DNA of 64,000 nucleotides from an uncultured Spirochaetaceae bacterium (GCA_902778325.1 CACYWZ010000002.1:92327-156326), one strand, 5' to 3'; shown: positions 15,550 through 24,404, counted from the first letter of the stretch. The notes: a model not told the origin generated them from the sequence alone. Numbers and translations are program-made.

Positions 15550-16150
15550 TGCTTTTTTCCTCTCGGCGCTGATTCTTCTTTCAGCGCCGCTTGAAGCCCT
15601 GACGCTTGACGAGGTGTGCAAGAACATTCTTGGCTCAAGCGTCACGACGGGAGAGTTCAGGCAGGAAAAAAGCGCAAAAGCACTAAAAAGGCCGCTGGTG
15701 TCCTCTGGAGATTTCATCATCTCAAAAGAAGGCATTGTCTGGAAGACGAAAAAGCCGTTTTCCTCAACGATGGTCGTGAGCGAAAGCGCAATCACGAGAA
15801 TTGGCGCAGACGGCAAGAAAAGCATGATAGACGCAGAATCGAACACCGTTTTCATGAGCGTCTCGGCAATGCTCTCATCGATTTTCAAAGGCGACAAAAA
15901 GGCTCTCGAAGAAAACTTTTTTGTGAGTTTTGAAGACAACGGAGAAACTTGGCTCGCGCTTCTTTCGCCGAAAGACAAGACGATAAAAAGCGCTGTCTCA
16001 TCGATAACGCTGAGCGGAAATGCGGCAGAAGGGGATTTTTCGACTGTCGAGATTGAGCAGGCGAACGGGGATAAAATCCGATATGATTTTTTTGAGAAGG
16101 TGCATAAAGAGGTTTTGAGCGATGAAGAGCGCGCATTTTTTGGAAAATAA
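15533..16150 (+). CDS. LolA-like outer-membrane lipoprotein carrier protein
   Basis: Periplasmic protein of 205 residues. The signal peptide spans about 1-22 (ends APLEA), followed by the LolA-type start (LTLDEVCKNILGSSVTTGEFRQEKSAKALKRPL) and the half-barrel strands FIISKEGIVWKTKKPF. LolA homologues shuttle lipoproteins to the outer membrane. This divergent type is often coupled to an MMPL/RND-like exporter, and here the next gene, overlapping by 29 nt, is exactly that. It may therefore carry a specific lipid or lipoprotein cargo rather than being the housekeeping LolA. Confidence 0.75.
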   Translation: MRKKRNAFFLSALILLSAPLEALTLDEVCKNILGSSVTTGEFRQEKSAKALKRPLVSSGDFIISKEGIVWKTKKPFSSTMVVSESAITRIGADGKKSMIDAESNTVFMSVSAMLSSIFKGDKKALEENFFVSFEDNGETWLALLSPKDKTIKSAVSSITLSGNAAEGDFSTVEIEQANGDKIRYDFFEKVHKEVLSDEERAFFGK

Positions 16151-18419
16151 CTCTTTTTTCACTCGTCTTTGGCTCATTTTTCATATTGTGATTGCGCTTT
16201 CTTTTGCTCTTGGCGCGTTTTTTGGCGGTGGCGTCAAGTTCGACGCGGACTTTATGAATATGATGCCCGAAAACGAAAAGAGCAAGGCGGTGAGGGTGGC
16301 TGACAAAGCGCTTTTTAGCACTGCGTCGAAAAATGTTTTTCTCCTTGTTGCAAACGAGGATTTTTCAAAGGCGAAAAAAGCAGCCGAGGACATTTTCGCT
16401 TCTCTTAATGCTCAAAGCGAGCGCGACAAATTCGACAGCATTTCACTGAGCGCGGATATTTCTTCGATGGAGGATATCCGCGATTTTGTCAAAGAATGGA
16501 AATGGAACTTCATCAGCAAGGAAAACCGGGAGCGCATCGCTCAAAGCCCCGAAGCGTTCGCGTTCACAGCGCTTGAGCGGGCGTCGGGCTTCACAATTGG
16601 CGGGCTTGACGACATCGAAAGCGACCCGTTTATGCTTGAGGACGAAGTTTTGGAGGATTATCTTGGAGCGATTTCGGATTCAGGGATTGCAATGAGCGCA
16701 AAGGACGGCGTTTTGGCAAGTGAGTACGAGGGCGTTTGGTATGTTATGATTCGCGCGGTTTTGAGCGAAAAGGGAGAGCGCCTTTTGAGTCGCGGAAACG
16801 CTGTCCCGCTACTTGAAAAGGTGGCAAAAGAGAGCGAAAAGGATGGAACTCGCGTTGTTTTTTATGGCACGCCGTTCCATTCTTACTACGCATCGACTTC
16901 AGCGCAGCGCGAAATCACGATAATCAGCACTATTTGCACGATTGCTCTTCTTGTTTTGCTCGTTTTCACTTTCAAAAGCGCAAAGCCGATTTTGTTCTCG
17001 CTTTTTTCTGTCGCGATTTCTGTTTTGACGGCGCTTTTTGCAACGCACGCCATCTTCGGCAGTGTCCACACGCTCACGCTCGTCTTCGGAACGTCGCTTT
17101 TAGGCTCATCGATTGACTACAGCCTTCACTTTTTCATCAATTGGAAAAATGGCTCTCTCAAATCTGGAAGCGAAATCAGGCGAAAACTCTTTGCGCCGCT
17201 CTCGCTTTCGCTTTTTTCAACCGAAATCTGCTATGCGCTTTTGCTTTTTGCGCCGTTTGCGCTCGTAAAGCAGATGGCGGTCTTTTCGTTCTGCGGAATT
17301 ATGAGCACGTTTTTGACGTCAATCTCGATTTTCCCGCTTTTGAGTGTGCCGAGCGAAAAACAAGCGCCTTCCACTCGCCTTTTTTGCCTTCACAACGCGA
17401 AGATGAAAATCGCTTTGAAGGCGCTCCTCGCCTCACTTTGCGCCATCACAATCGCACTCAACGCAGGCAGCGTCAAGATGAAAAACAACATCAGCGCGCT
17501 TTACAAAATGGATGGCAAACTCAAAGACGACACAATTCTCGCCTACAAGATTTTGCGCTATAACCCGACAAACTTTTTTATCGTGTCAGCAAAGAGCGCG
17601 CAAGAAGTTCTCGAAAAAGAAGAGCGCTTGGCTTCTCGCATTGAGGGCGGCTGCACGGCGACATCGCGCTTTGTGCCGTCGGTGAAAGCGCAAAAAGAGG
17701 CGAAGGACGATGCAAAAGCGCTCTTGCCTTACGTCGGCGCTCTTCACGAGTATCTCGGCTTTTCAGGCGAGAGCAGCCAAAAGGTCATCGCTGAGTGCCA
17801 AAGCGACAAGTTTTTCAGAATTGAAGACGACTTTGATGAGCTTCCTGCGACATTGAAAAGCGTTCTTGGCGCGCTTTGGATTGGAGAAGTCGGCAAAGAG
17901 TTTTATTCTGTCGTGATTCCGTCAAAAATCGAGGACGAAGCCATGATGAAAAAGATTGCAAACAGCGAAAGCGGCGTTTATTTTGAGAGCAAAGTTGAAT
18001 CTGTCAGCTCGAGCCTTGATGAGCTGACGCTTTTCATCGTGAAAATGTTTTTGATTTCGTTCGCAATCATTTTTGTTGTTTTGCGGTTTTTCTATGGCTG
18101 GCGTGATACAATAAAAATTGCAACAGTTCCGATTTTGAGCATTGGCGCTATCGTTTCGCTCTTTGCGCTCTTGAAGCAGAGCCTTGAGTTTTTCAGCGTT
18201 ATCGGAATGGTTCTTGTGTTCGGGCTTGGGCTTGATTACATCATTTACGCGACGCAAAAAAACGAGAGCGAAGACGAAAAAGAAGCAATCACGCTTTCGT
18301 TTTTGACAACAGCGATTTCGTTCGGTTCTCTCGCCTTGAGCTCGTTTGTGCCGGTTCACGTTTTGGGTCTGTCCATTTTGACAGGTCTTTCGGCAGCTTT
18401 CATTTGCACAATATTATAA
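16122..18419 (+). CDS. MMPL/RND-type membrane exporter
   Basis: A 765-residue exporter with the duplicated MMPL plan. One N-terminal helix (about 15-35) precedes a periplasmic domain (40-260) and a five-helix bundle (270-420). A second periplasmic domain (450-630) and a second helix bundle (635-765) follow. LLGSSIDYSLHFFINW and VFGLGLDYIIYATQKN are the paired RND motif-bearing helices with Asp. Partners are the preceding LolA-like protein and the DUF4105 gene 4 nt downstream. The likely job is export of a lipid or lipoprotein across the inner membrane. The C-terminus ends at a helix without a tail. Confidence 0.82.
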   Translation: MKSAHFLENNSFFTRLWLIFHIVIALSFALGAFFGGGVKFDADFMNMMPENEKSKAVRVADKALFSTASKNVFLLVANEDFSKAKKAAEDIFASLNAQSERDKFDSISLSADISSMEDIRDFVKEWKWNFISKENRERIAQSPEAFAFTALERASGFTIGGLDDIESDPFMLEDEVLEDYLGAISDSGIAMSAKDGVLASEYEGVWYVMIRAVLSEKGERLLSRGNAVPLLEKVAKESEKDGTRVVFYGTPFHSYYASTSAQREITIISTICTIALLVLLVFTFKSAKPILFSLFSVAISVLTALFATHAIFGSVHTLTLVFGTSLLGSSIDYSLHFFINWKNGSLKSGSEIRRKLFAPLSLSLFSTEICYALLLFAPFALVKQMAVFSFCGIMSTFLTSISIFPLLSVPSEKQAPSTRLFCLHNAKMKIALKALLASLCAITIALNAGSVKMKNNISALYKMDGKLKDDTILAYKILRYNPTNFFIVSAKSAQEVLEKEERLASRIEGGCTATSRFVPSVKAQKEAKDDAKALLPYVGALHEYLGFSGESSQKVIAECQSDKFFRIEDDFDELPATLKSVLGALWIGEVGKEFYSVVIPSKIEDEAMMKKIANSESGVYFESKVESVSSSLDELTLFIVKMFLISFAIIFVVLRFFYGWRDTIKIATVPILSIGAIVSLFALLKQSLEFFSVIGMVLVFGLGLDYIIYATQKNESEDEKEAITLSFLTTAISFGSLALSSFVPVHVLGLSILTGLSAAFICTIL

Positions 18420-18423
18420 GATT

Positions 18424-19779
18424 ATGCTGATACATTTTTTGAAAAAAACACTTTTCGCTTCTTTGTTTTTTTTGTCCGCGCTCTTTGTTTTTGCCTCCGA
18501 AAACATGGCGTATGTCTCGCCATACCCGCAGGACGTCACAAAGCGCAGTCTTTCGAGCCTTGCGGAAATATCCGTGATTACGTTTGACTCAGGCAAAGAG
18601 ATTTACAGGCGATTCGGACATTCGGCGATTCGCGTTTCTGACCCCGTGAAAAACATCGACAAACTCTTTTCGTTCGGCGTCATAAAAAACATCGACAGCC
18701 CCGCAGTATTTTTCCGCTCGCTTTTCGCTCATCCCGAAAGCATTGCAGGCGCCGTCCGCTTTCCTGATGCGATGGAATACGACAGGCAAACGCAAAACCG
18801 CGATTGCATCGAGCAAAAACTCAACATAAGCCACGAAGACAAAGAGAAAATCTATTCGTATTTGCTTTGGAAAACCGAAGAGCAAAACAGGCTCGAAAAA
18901 TATGACACCACAAAAAACAACTGCGCGACAGGCGTCAGAGATGTTCTGAAACTTGTTTGGGCGATAGGAATTGCCGAAAACCATTTTCTTCGCACAAGTG
19001 CTGCGCCTTTGACAAGCCGAAAACAGATTTTGAGCCGTCTTGAGAAAAATGAGTGGGAAAAGCTAAGTGCCGCGCTCCTTATCGGGACAGCGGGCGACAG
19101 GGCGGTTGATATTCTCGACATGACCTTTTTTCCAGAAGTGCTTCGAGTTGTGCTTTCTGTTTCAAAAACAAAAAACGCCTCGGCAATAGTTCCGTTTGTC
19201 AAAAGCACGGAAGTAATCGCGGAAAGTTCGAGCGAAATCATAAAAGCCGAAAGCGCAAAGAAAAAATGCACACTGCCCTTTTTGCCTGTTTCGCCAAAGA
19301 CGATTTTCTTTTTCGCTTTTGTTTCCGTCTCGTTTTTCACAGCGCTTCAAGTTGCGTTTTTGTTTGTCGCAAAAAAAATACGGCAAAGGCATCTTTTTGA
19401 ACTCACAAGAGTGATTGACAATCTGATGTTTTCTTTTGATATTTTGTTTTTCTTTTTGACAGGGCTTATCGGCGCTTTTATCCTTGTGCTCACAATAAAA
19501 GAGCGCTCAGGCATATTCGGAGGAAATCTCAATTTCTTGTGGCTTTTGCCTACAAACATCATCGCAGCATTTTTTTGCACAACAGAGAAAAGGTCGAAAG
19601 TAATCACCGCCTATTTCTTAAGTTGCGCATACATTTCAGTTTTCGTTCTTGTCTTTCGCGAAAAACTGCCTCAGACAATTGACAGCGCTTTTTCTCCAAT
19701 CATCGTCACAACGATTGTGCGCTCAACATACCTTGCGCTCAGTCGAGAAGTGAAAGCAATGCTTCAAGACCGGAGCTGA
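18424..19779 (+). CDS. DUF4105 (Lnb N-terminal-like) membrane protein
   Basis: A 451-residue envelope protein. A signal or first membrane helix (1-24) leads into an extracytoplasmic DUF4105 domain (about 40-230) with YRRFGHSAIRV and NCATGVRDVL. The RFGHS and NC motifs give the cysteine-protease-like His/Cys arrangement typical of this family. At least four transmembrane helices follow (about 290-440). It starts 4 nt after the MMPL stop, so it belongs to the same operon. Its 3' end overlaps the convergent phosphatase gene by 41 nt. Enzymatic activity is unproven for the family. Confidence 0.75.
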   Translation: MLIHFLKKTLFASLFFLSALFVFASENMAYVSPYPQDVTKRSLSSLAEISVITFDSGKEIYRRFGHSAIRVSDPVKNIDKLFSFGVIKNIDSPAVFFRSLFAHPESIAGAVRFPDAMEYDRQTQNRDCIEQKLNISHEDKEKIYSYLLWKTEEQNRLEKYDTTKNNCATGVRDVLKLVWAIGIAENHFLRTSAAPLTSRKQILSRLEKNEWEKLSAALLIGTAGDRAVDILDMTFFPEVLRVVLSVSKTKNASAIVPFVKSTEVIAESSSEIIKAESAKKKCTLPFLPVSPKTIFFFAFVSVSFFTALQVAFLFVAKKIRQRHLFELTRVIDNLMFSFDILFFFLTGLIGAFILVLTIKERSGIFGGNLNFLWLLPTNIIAAFFCTTEKRSKVITAYFLSCAYISVFVLVFREKLPQTIDSAFSPIIVTTIVRSTYLALSREVKAMLQDRS

Positions 19780-20275
19780 TTTCTGCAAAAGTGCGCTCAA
19801 AGTTTCCCGAATACCACGGGTCGCTTATTTCTGCGCCATAACCCGTGAAATCAAGAAGCTTGCAAACACGGGCTTTTATCATTCCGTTTGAAGAGTAAGG
19901 AGAAGCCGGGTCTTCCTGAAAAATGCGGCGAACGTCCTGAGGCGTTACATAAACAGCGCGGTCACCCAAAATCGAATGAACGCCATGCATATTTTCATTA
20001 TCCATGCAGATAATCCAATCGTATTTTTGCGCGTCCTCTGCCCTAATCTGAACAGCGCGATGCACGACGATTTCGACGTGATTTCGAATGAGGCACTCGC
20101 GAGCCTTCGGATACATTCCGTTGCCGATTTCCTCAGTGCTTGTTGCGGCTGAATTGACAAGGAAGCGCTCTTCGATTTTGCGCTGTTTCACCATCTGCGT
20201 AAAAATTGACTGAGCCATTGTCGAGCGGCAAATGTTGCCGTGGCACACAAAAAGAAGACGAATATGCACTATCAT
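19739..20275 (-). CDS. Low-molecular-weight protein tyrosine phosphatase
   Basis: Cytosolic phosphatase of 178 residues. The P-loop CHGNICRS has catalytic Cys11 and Arg17, and the general-acid loop is SDPWYSG near residue 150. Insertions around 100-140 make it a little longer than the roughly 155-residue norm. ATG 20275 puts the P-loop at the usual position; the open frame continues upstream to 20386 into phased array 4 and is not coding there. No good Shine-Dalgarno is seen. No tyrosine kinase is adjacent. Confidence 0.92.
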   Translation of the reverse strand: MIVHIRLLFVCHGNICRSTMAQSIFTQMVKQRKIEERFLVNSAATSTEEIGNGMYPKARECLIRNHVEIVVHRAVQIRAEDAQKYDWIICMDNENMHGVHSILGDRAVYVTPQDVRRIFQEDPASPYSSNGMIKARVCKLLDFTGYGAEISDPWYSGNFERTFAEISSGLEALLSLLD

Positions 20276-20330
20276 ATTTCTTTTTATCGGCACATTTTCA
20301 CTTTCCTCTTTTAAAAGCCGTCGTGAAAAA

Positions 20331-20593
20331 TATGTCCGCGACGATTTTTTCAGGCCAAAGCCAAGTACATTTGTCCATGAGACCAAAACACTTCAGGCGC
20401 TCTCGAGAACTTTTGTCCGCGACAAGAAATCACTTCAAGGAAAGCAAAGTACATTTGTCCACGAGGGAAAAACACCCGAAAAGTCGTCATGGATTTTTGT
20501 CCTCGACAGGAAATCACCCCAAGAAAAGCAAAGTACATTTGTCCGCGACAGAAAAATACCCGAAGCGTCCTCGTGGACTTTTGTCCGCGACAA
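20331..20593. repeat. Phased array 4 (TTTTGTCCGCGACA, 42 bp period, ABAB)
   Basis: TGTCC starts at 20333, 20372, 20414, 20456, 20498, 20540 and 20582: one interval of 39, then five of exactly 42 bp. Units alternate between two types. Type A has AAGTACATTTGTCC (20372, 20456, 20540) and type B has CTTTTGTCCGCGACA or close variants (20414, 20498, 20582), so the higher-order period is 84 bp. The core TGTC-n3-GACA is palindromic. Confidence 0.9.
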
Positions 20594-20610
20594 AAAACAA
20601 AAAAAACGCC

Positions 20611-20631
20611 CATATACAAACTGTATATGAG
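20611..20631. repeat. Lone array-1-type palindrome
   Basis: ATATACAAACTGTATAT followed by GAGC, matching the array 1 unit at 2573, including the GAGC flank, about 18 kb away. It sits just beyond the last unit of array 4. Confidence 0.7.
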
Positions 20632-20694
20632 CAAGGCAGGTATGTAAAAAAATTATTTTTTCCCCTCAACCTCGTGAGGAAAATCTTTTTGTTT

Positions 20695-21489
20695 TTACTT
20701 CTCCAGCAATGAAAACTCTTCTTGAACGCGAGTCAAAATCACTCTTTTTGTGCGAGAAGCATCGTTTCGGATTTTTCCAAATCGCGCGCCGACTTTTTCT
20801 AGCGTTAATTTTTCACAAGAAGAAAAGAACGAAGAGAAAACATCGCCATCAAAAAAAGAATGTGGCGACAAAAGCGAATACAGCGCATTTTTGTCGCTAA
20901 AATAAAGAAGAGCAGAAAGTTCTTTCAAAAGACAAAACGTCAAAATTGCGCCGCGGTAAGAGCGCACTCTTTCTTGCTCGCGCGAAAAGACAACGTCGGC
21001 GCATTTTAGGAGGCGCTTTGTTGTGAAAAGCGCTTTTTCGATTTGTTCGGTTTTCTCGTTTTGCGCTTCACTTTTTTCAGGCGAATAGATTTCATCGTCA
21101 TAGCTTTCACTTTCGATTTCCCGCTTTTTCAGGCTTTTCGCGATAAATCGTTGCACAGAAAGTTTTAATCTGACAGAAAAATAGCGCGAAAATGATGTCG
21201 CTTCCCCGCTTTTCGTTTCGTGATTCTCATCGTAATCTCTCAAGCAGCTTTTTATGAGCGAGCAAAACTCAAAGTTGTAGTTGTCAGAATCTTTTTTGCC
21301 AAGACGTGACTCAAGTTTTGCCCTTTGCGTTTGCTCAAAGTAATTAAGAAGTTTTACTGCCAGTTTGTTATAAAGTGTGCGAGTTCTTGCGTCCATCGGC
21401 TCTGATGACGCATTGTTAAGCGCAGAAAAAGCAGCATATGCCCTGTCAATCTCGTCATCAAGGTGCTTAAAGTCTATTTCGCCGCTCAA
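20695..21489 (-). CDS. Hypothetical helical protein (TTG start)
   Basis: A 264-residue charged, mainly helical protein without signal peptide or membrane helix. It opens MSGEIDFKHLDDEIDRAYAAFSALNN, with a Glu-rich linker (about 135-155) and a C-terminal helical part ending QEEFSLLEK. The best start is TTG at 21489, with GGAGAGAAGA just upstream. No family is recognised. It lies between phased array 4 and the CARF-like gene, with only 28 nt between it and the latter, so the two may be co-transcribed. Confidence 0.68.
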   Translation of the reverse strand: MSGEIDFKHLDDEIDRAYAAFSALNNASSEPMDARTRTLYNKLAVKLLNYFEQTQRAKLESRLGKKDSDNYNFEFCSLIKSCLRDYDENHETKSGEATSFSRYFSVRLKLSVQRFIAKSLKKREIESESYDDEIYSPEKSEAQNEKTEQIEKALFTTKRLLKCADVVFSREQERVRSYRGAILTFCLLKELSALLYFSDKNALYSLLSPHSFFDGDVFSSFFSSCEKLTLEKVGARFGKIRNDASRTKRVILTRVQEEFSLLEK

Positions 21490-21517
21490 AATCTTCTCTC
21501 CGTTTTTGTTTTACGAC

Positions 21518-22135
21518 TTATTTTCCAAAAAAAGCGTCCAGCATTGAAAGCGCGTTCTTTGAACTTGAAGCATTGATTGAAGACGCAAACAAACTCATGT
21601 AATAAAGCGGCGTAACATCAAAAAGCTCTGGATTCACAGGCTTTCCGTCCTTGAAATTCACTTTGCCGTAAAACACGCCCTTTATGTCAGCGTTGAAAAA
21701 CTTTTCCGCAAAGTTCATCGCAGCCATAAGAACCATCGGAAGAGGCTTCGGTCCATAAGTGATATCAGCATAAACAGCGCAATCGTCCTCAAAAAAATCA
21801 AGAATTGCGCGATACATTTTCTCAAAGTTTTCCTTCGAGCCTTCAAAATCAGTGCAAAGCATCTCATAAGAGATTTTTGCCCCGCAACCCTTGTTTATCT
21901 CATCAAGCTCATCTTTGAAAAGCTGTGTGTTGACAAGATATTTTCCCTCGCTGTCTTTTGTTTGCAAAAGAACCGCCTTAACCTCGTCCCCTGCCTTCAG
22001 TCGCTCGCCAAGAACTGCGTTTATGGCAAAATGCACGTCTTTCTCGTAATTTGAGCCGGCATTTCCCGTGTGCGCGTAGCAGTGCGAATCGATTTTGTTG
22101 AGCATCGGAATATCGCAAAATACAATAGTCTTCAT
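21518..22135 (-). CDS. Stand-alone CARF-like protein of the TM1812/Csx1 type
   Basis: A 205-residue protein with the layout of TM1812-family CRISPR-associated CARF proteins: N-terminal beta-strand MKTIVFCDIP, a central FKDELDEINKGCGAKISYEM, the motif YADITYGPKPLPMVLMAAM (DITYG-x-x-PLP at 124-133, compare the family's DITHGFRSLP), and IKGVFYGKVNF (151-161). CARF domains bind cyclic oligoadenylates or related nucleotides. No HEPN nuclease, HTH, cas gene or CRISPR array is present here, so a CRISPR role is doubtful. ATG 22135 follows TATAAT by 9 nt with no Shine-Dalgarno (leaderless). Confidence 0.6.
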   Translation of the reverse strand: MKTIVFCDIPMLNKIDSHCYAHTGNAGSNYEKDVHFAINAVLGERLKAGDEVKAVLLQTKDSEGKYLVNTQLFKDELDEINKGCGAKISYEMLCTDFEGSKENFEKMYRAILDFFEDDCAVYADITYGPKPLPMVLMAAMNFAEKFFNADIKGVFYGKVNFKDGKPVNPELFDVTPLYYMSLFASSINASSSKNALSMLDAFFGK

Positions 22136-22213
22136 ATAGAAGAAATTATACGTGGCTATCACTTTGCATTGCAACAGATTTTTGAAAAAATATTCCGATA
22201 ATATTATCAGTCT

Positions 22214-22765
22214 ATGACAATCAAGCCTCTGAAAGCCACTCTCAAAAACGGAAAAACCGTACTTCTCAAAAGCCCCGAAGAAGCCGACGCGCTCGCTTTG
22301 CTGCAACACACAAAAAAAACGGCGGCAGAAACGCACTTCCTTGTCAAAACTGCCGCCGAAGCCGAAAAACTTTCGCTTGAAAAAGAAAAGGTTTTAATCA
22401 ACGCCGTCAACGAAAGCAAAGACAGCTTTATCATCGCGGCATTTCTCGACGGAGATGTCGTTGCGAGCGCGGAAATCGACTGCTCCTGTCGCAGAGTAAA
22501 GACGCGGCACAGGGCATCTTTTGGCGTGGCGGTCTCAAAAAGCGCGGCAAACAACGGGCTTGGAACGCTTCTCACGCTAAAAGCCTTGCAAATCGCCAAA
22601 GAAATCGGCTACACGCAGGTTGAGCTAGGCGTTTATAGCGACAATTTTTGCGCAATCCACGTCTATGAAAAATGCGGCTTCAAGCGATACGGCGTTTTGG
22701 ACAAATCTTTCCGCCTAGAAGACGGCTCATTCCGCGCCGAAATTCTCATGGTAAAATATCTCTGA
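22214..22765 (+). CDS. GNAT family N-acetyltransferase (paralogue)
   Basis: A 183-residue acetyltransferase paralogous to the one at 2872-3420, with the same AAETHF, CoA-loop (NNGLGTLLTLKAL, 113-125) and VYSDNFCAIHVYEKCGFKRYG features. It is divergent from the CARF-like gene with 78 nt between the starts. Alanine-rich insertions near residues 45-60 differ from the paralogue. Substrate unknown. Phased array 5 begins about 100 nt after its stop. Confidence 0.88.
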   Translation: MTIKPLKATLKNGKTVLLKSPEEADALALLQHTKKTAAETHFLVKTAAEAEKLSLEKEKVLINAVNESKDSFIIAAFLDGDVVASAEIDCSCRRVKTRHRASFGVAVSKSAANNGLGTLLTLKALQIAKEIGYTQVELGVYSDNFCAIHVYEKCGFKRYGVLDKSFRLEDGSFRAEILMVKYL

Positions 22766-22868
22766 TTCTTTGTCATTGGCGAACTCGTTTCGGAATCTCT
22801 TTGTCAAAAACATTTTCTGATGCAGATGCTGAAACAAGTTCAGCATGACACAGCGTGTTTTCTGTTTA

Positions 22869-23082
22869 TTCTACATGGAAAAAGGCTCAAAACGCTCAAA
22901 GTCGCCTTGTTCTACGTAGAATTGACGGAATTTGACTGATTTTGACGTTTTCGCGCGTAGAACTGACGGACTTTGACTGAAGTTGCTCATTTCTACGTAG
23001 AAATAACAAAAAACGCTCAAAGTCGCCCTTTTTTCATGTAGAAATGGCTGACTTCGTTCAAAGTCGCTTTTTATCCGCAGAA
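22869..23082. repeat. Phased palindrome array 5 (TTCTACGTAGAA, 39-41 bp period)
   Basis: Unit ends fall at 22880, 22921, 22962, 23002, 23043 and 23082, giving intervals of 41, 41, 40, 41 and 39. Two units are perfect TTCTACGTAGAA palindromes. Spacers share a CAAAGTC core that occurs in both orientations: GCTCAAAGTCGCC in three spacers and GGAnTTTGACTGA in two. The last, decayed unit lies inside the final codons of the MATE gene. Confidence 0.88.
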
Positions 23083-24389
23083 AAATAGTAAATCGTGAAC
23101 AAAATCGTCGAAAGCGCCCACGTTATCGGATAAACGCAGTTGACGATGAGGATTGAATGGGCGAACATAAAGCCGATTGTCAAAATCGTTACGCGGATTA
23201 TGCACCAGCAGATGAGCATGACGACCATCGGAACGATTGACTTGCCCTGCCCGCGCAAAATTGCGGAAAGCGCGTGCGAATACGCCAAAAGGCAGTAAAA
23301 GAACGAGCAGACTCTCGCCCGCGAAACTCCATATGCGACGGCTTCGGCGTTTGAGTCGAATGCGCTTACCAAAAGGGGCGCAAAGGTGAATGTGACAAGT
23401 CCGATTGCTTCTGCCAAAATGCAAGTCCAAAGCGTGCCGAACCTTGCGCCCTCTTTGACGCGGTCAAACTCTTTTGCGCCGATGTTTTGCGAAACGAATG
23501 TTGTCAGAGCCGCCGTAAAGCTCGTGATTGGCAAGAAGGCAAAGCCCTCGATTTTGCTGTATGCGCCTTGTCCCGCCATCGCAAGCGCGCCGAATGAGTT
23601 GATGTGCGACTGAACGACGATGTTCGCAAAGCCGATGATTGAGTTTTGCGCTCCCGACGGCACTCCGATTCGGATTATCTTTTTGAAAAGGCTTATGTCG
23701 ATAGAAATCTTTTTGAGATAAAGGCGGTGGCTTCCCTCGACCGTGAGCAGCTTTTTAAGGCACAAAACGACGCTCAATGTTTCCGAGATGACGGTTGCAA
23801 GCGCGACAGAGCCGACTCCCAAGCGCAAAACGCCGACAAAAAAGAAATCCAGCGCGATGTTCGCGACTGACGACACGATGAGGAAATAAAGCGGGGATTT
23901 GCTGTCGCCTGCTGCGCGCAAAATCCCCGTGAATGTGTTGTACAAAACGAGGACGAGGCTTCCCGAAAAGTAGATGCGGAAATATACGAGGGATTCTGCC
24001 ATAACTTCGTCGGGTGTGCCGATTAAGCGCAAAATCACGGGGGCGAGGAAAATGCCCAAAACAGTAAGGAGCGCGCCAGTGATTAAACCGAGCGAAACGG
24101 TGGTATGCACGGCTTTTTGTGTCTGCGAGGCATCTTTTGCGCCGATGAAATGACCGATAACGACGCCAGCTCCCATAAAAACGCCGTCGAAAAATCCCAC
24201 GAGCAAGAAAATCAAGTATCCTGCTGAAGACACTGCCGCAAGTGCGCGAGAGCCGATGAAGTTTCCGACGAAAAGAGAATCCGCCGTGTTGTAAAGCTGC
24301 TGAAACATACTGCCAATAAACACAGGCAGCGCAAAATAGACGATGTTACGCGACACCGCCCCTGTTGTCATATCTATTGTATTTTTCAT
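23058..24389 (-). CDS. MATE family efflux transporter
   Basis: Twelve-helix cation-coupled multidrug exporter of 443 residues. MATE hallmarks include the N-terminal ALPVFIGSMFQQLYNTADSL, the GxG and helix-loop patterns in both halves, and GVPSGAQNSIIGFANIVVQ opening the second half. It exports drugs or metabolites with sodium or proton exchange. ATG 24389 follows the FGE-domain gene by 15 nt on the same strand without a strong Shine-Dalgarno, so it is probably co-transcribed. Its 3' end carries one unit of phased array 5. Confidence 0.93.
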   Translation of the reverse strand: MKNTIDMTTGAVSRNIVYFALPVFIGSMFQQLYNTADSLFVGNFIGSRALAAVSSAGYLIFLLVGFFDGVFMGAGVVIGHFIGAKDASQTQKAVHTTVSLGLITGALLTVLGIFLAPVILRLIGTPDEVMAESLVYFRIYFSGSLVLVLYNTFTGILRAAGDSKSPLYFLIVSSVANIALDFFFVGVLRLGVGSVALATVISETLSVVLCLKKLLTVEGSHRLYLKKISIDISLFKKIIRIGVPSGAQNSIIGFANIVVQSHINSFGALAMAGQGAYSKIEGFAFLPITSFTAALTTFVSQNIGAKEFDRVKEGARFGTLWTCILAEAIGLVTFTFAPLLVSAFDSNAEAVAYGVSRARVCSFFYCLLAYSHALSAILRGQGKSIVPMVVMLICWCIIRVTILTIGFMFAHSILIVNCVYPITWALSTILFTIYYFSADKKRL

Positions 24390-24404
24390 TTTGTTTGTTC
24401 TGTA

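Noticed and set aside
20206-20712. Overlapping plus-strand ORFs through array 4
   Set aside because: The 42-bp period keeps frames open by chance; they start antisense to the phosphatase gene and show only array-derived repeats.
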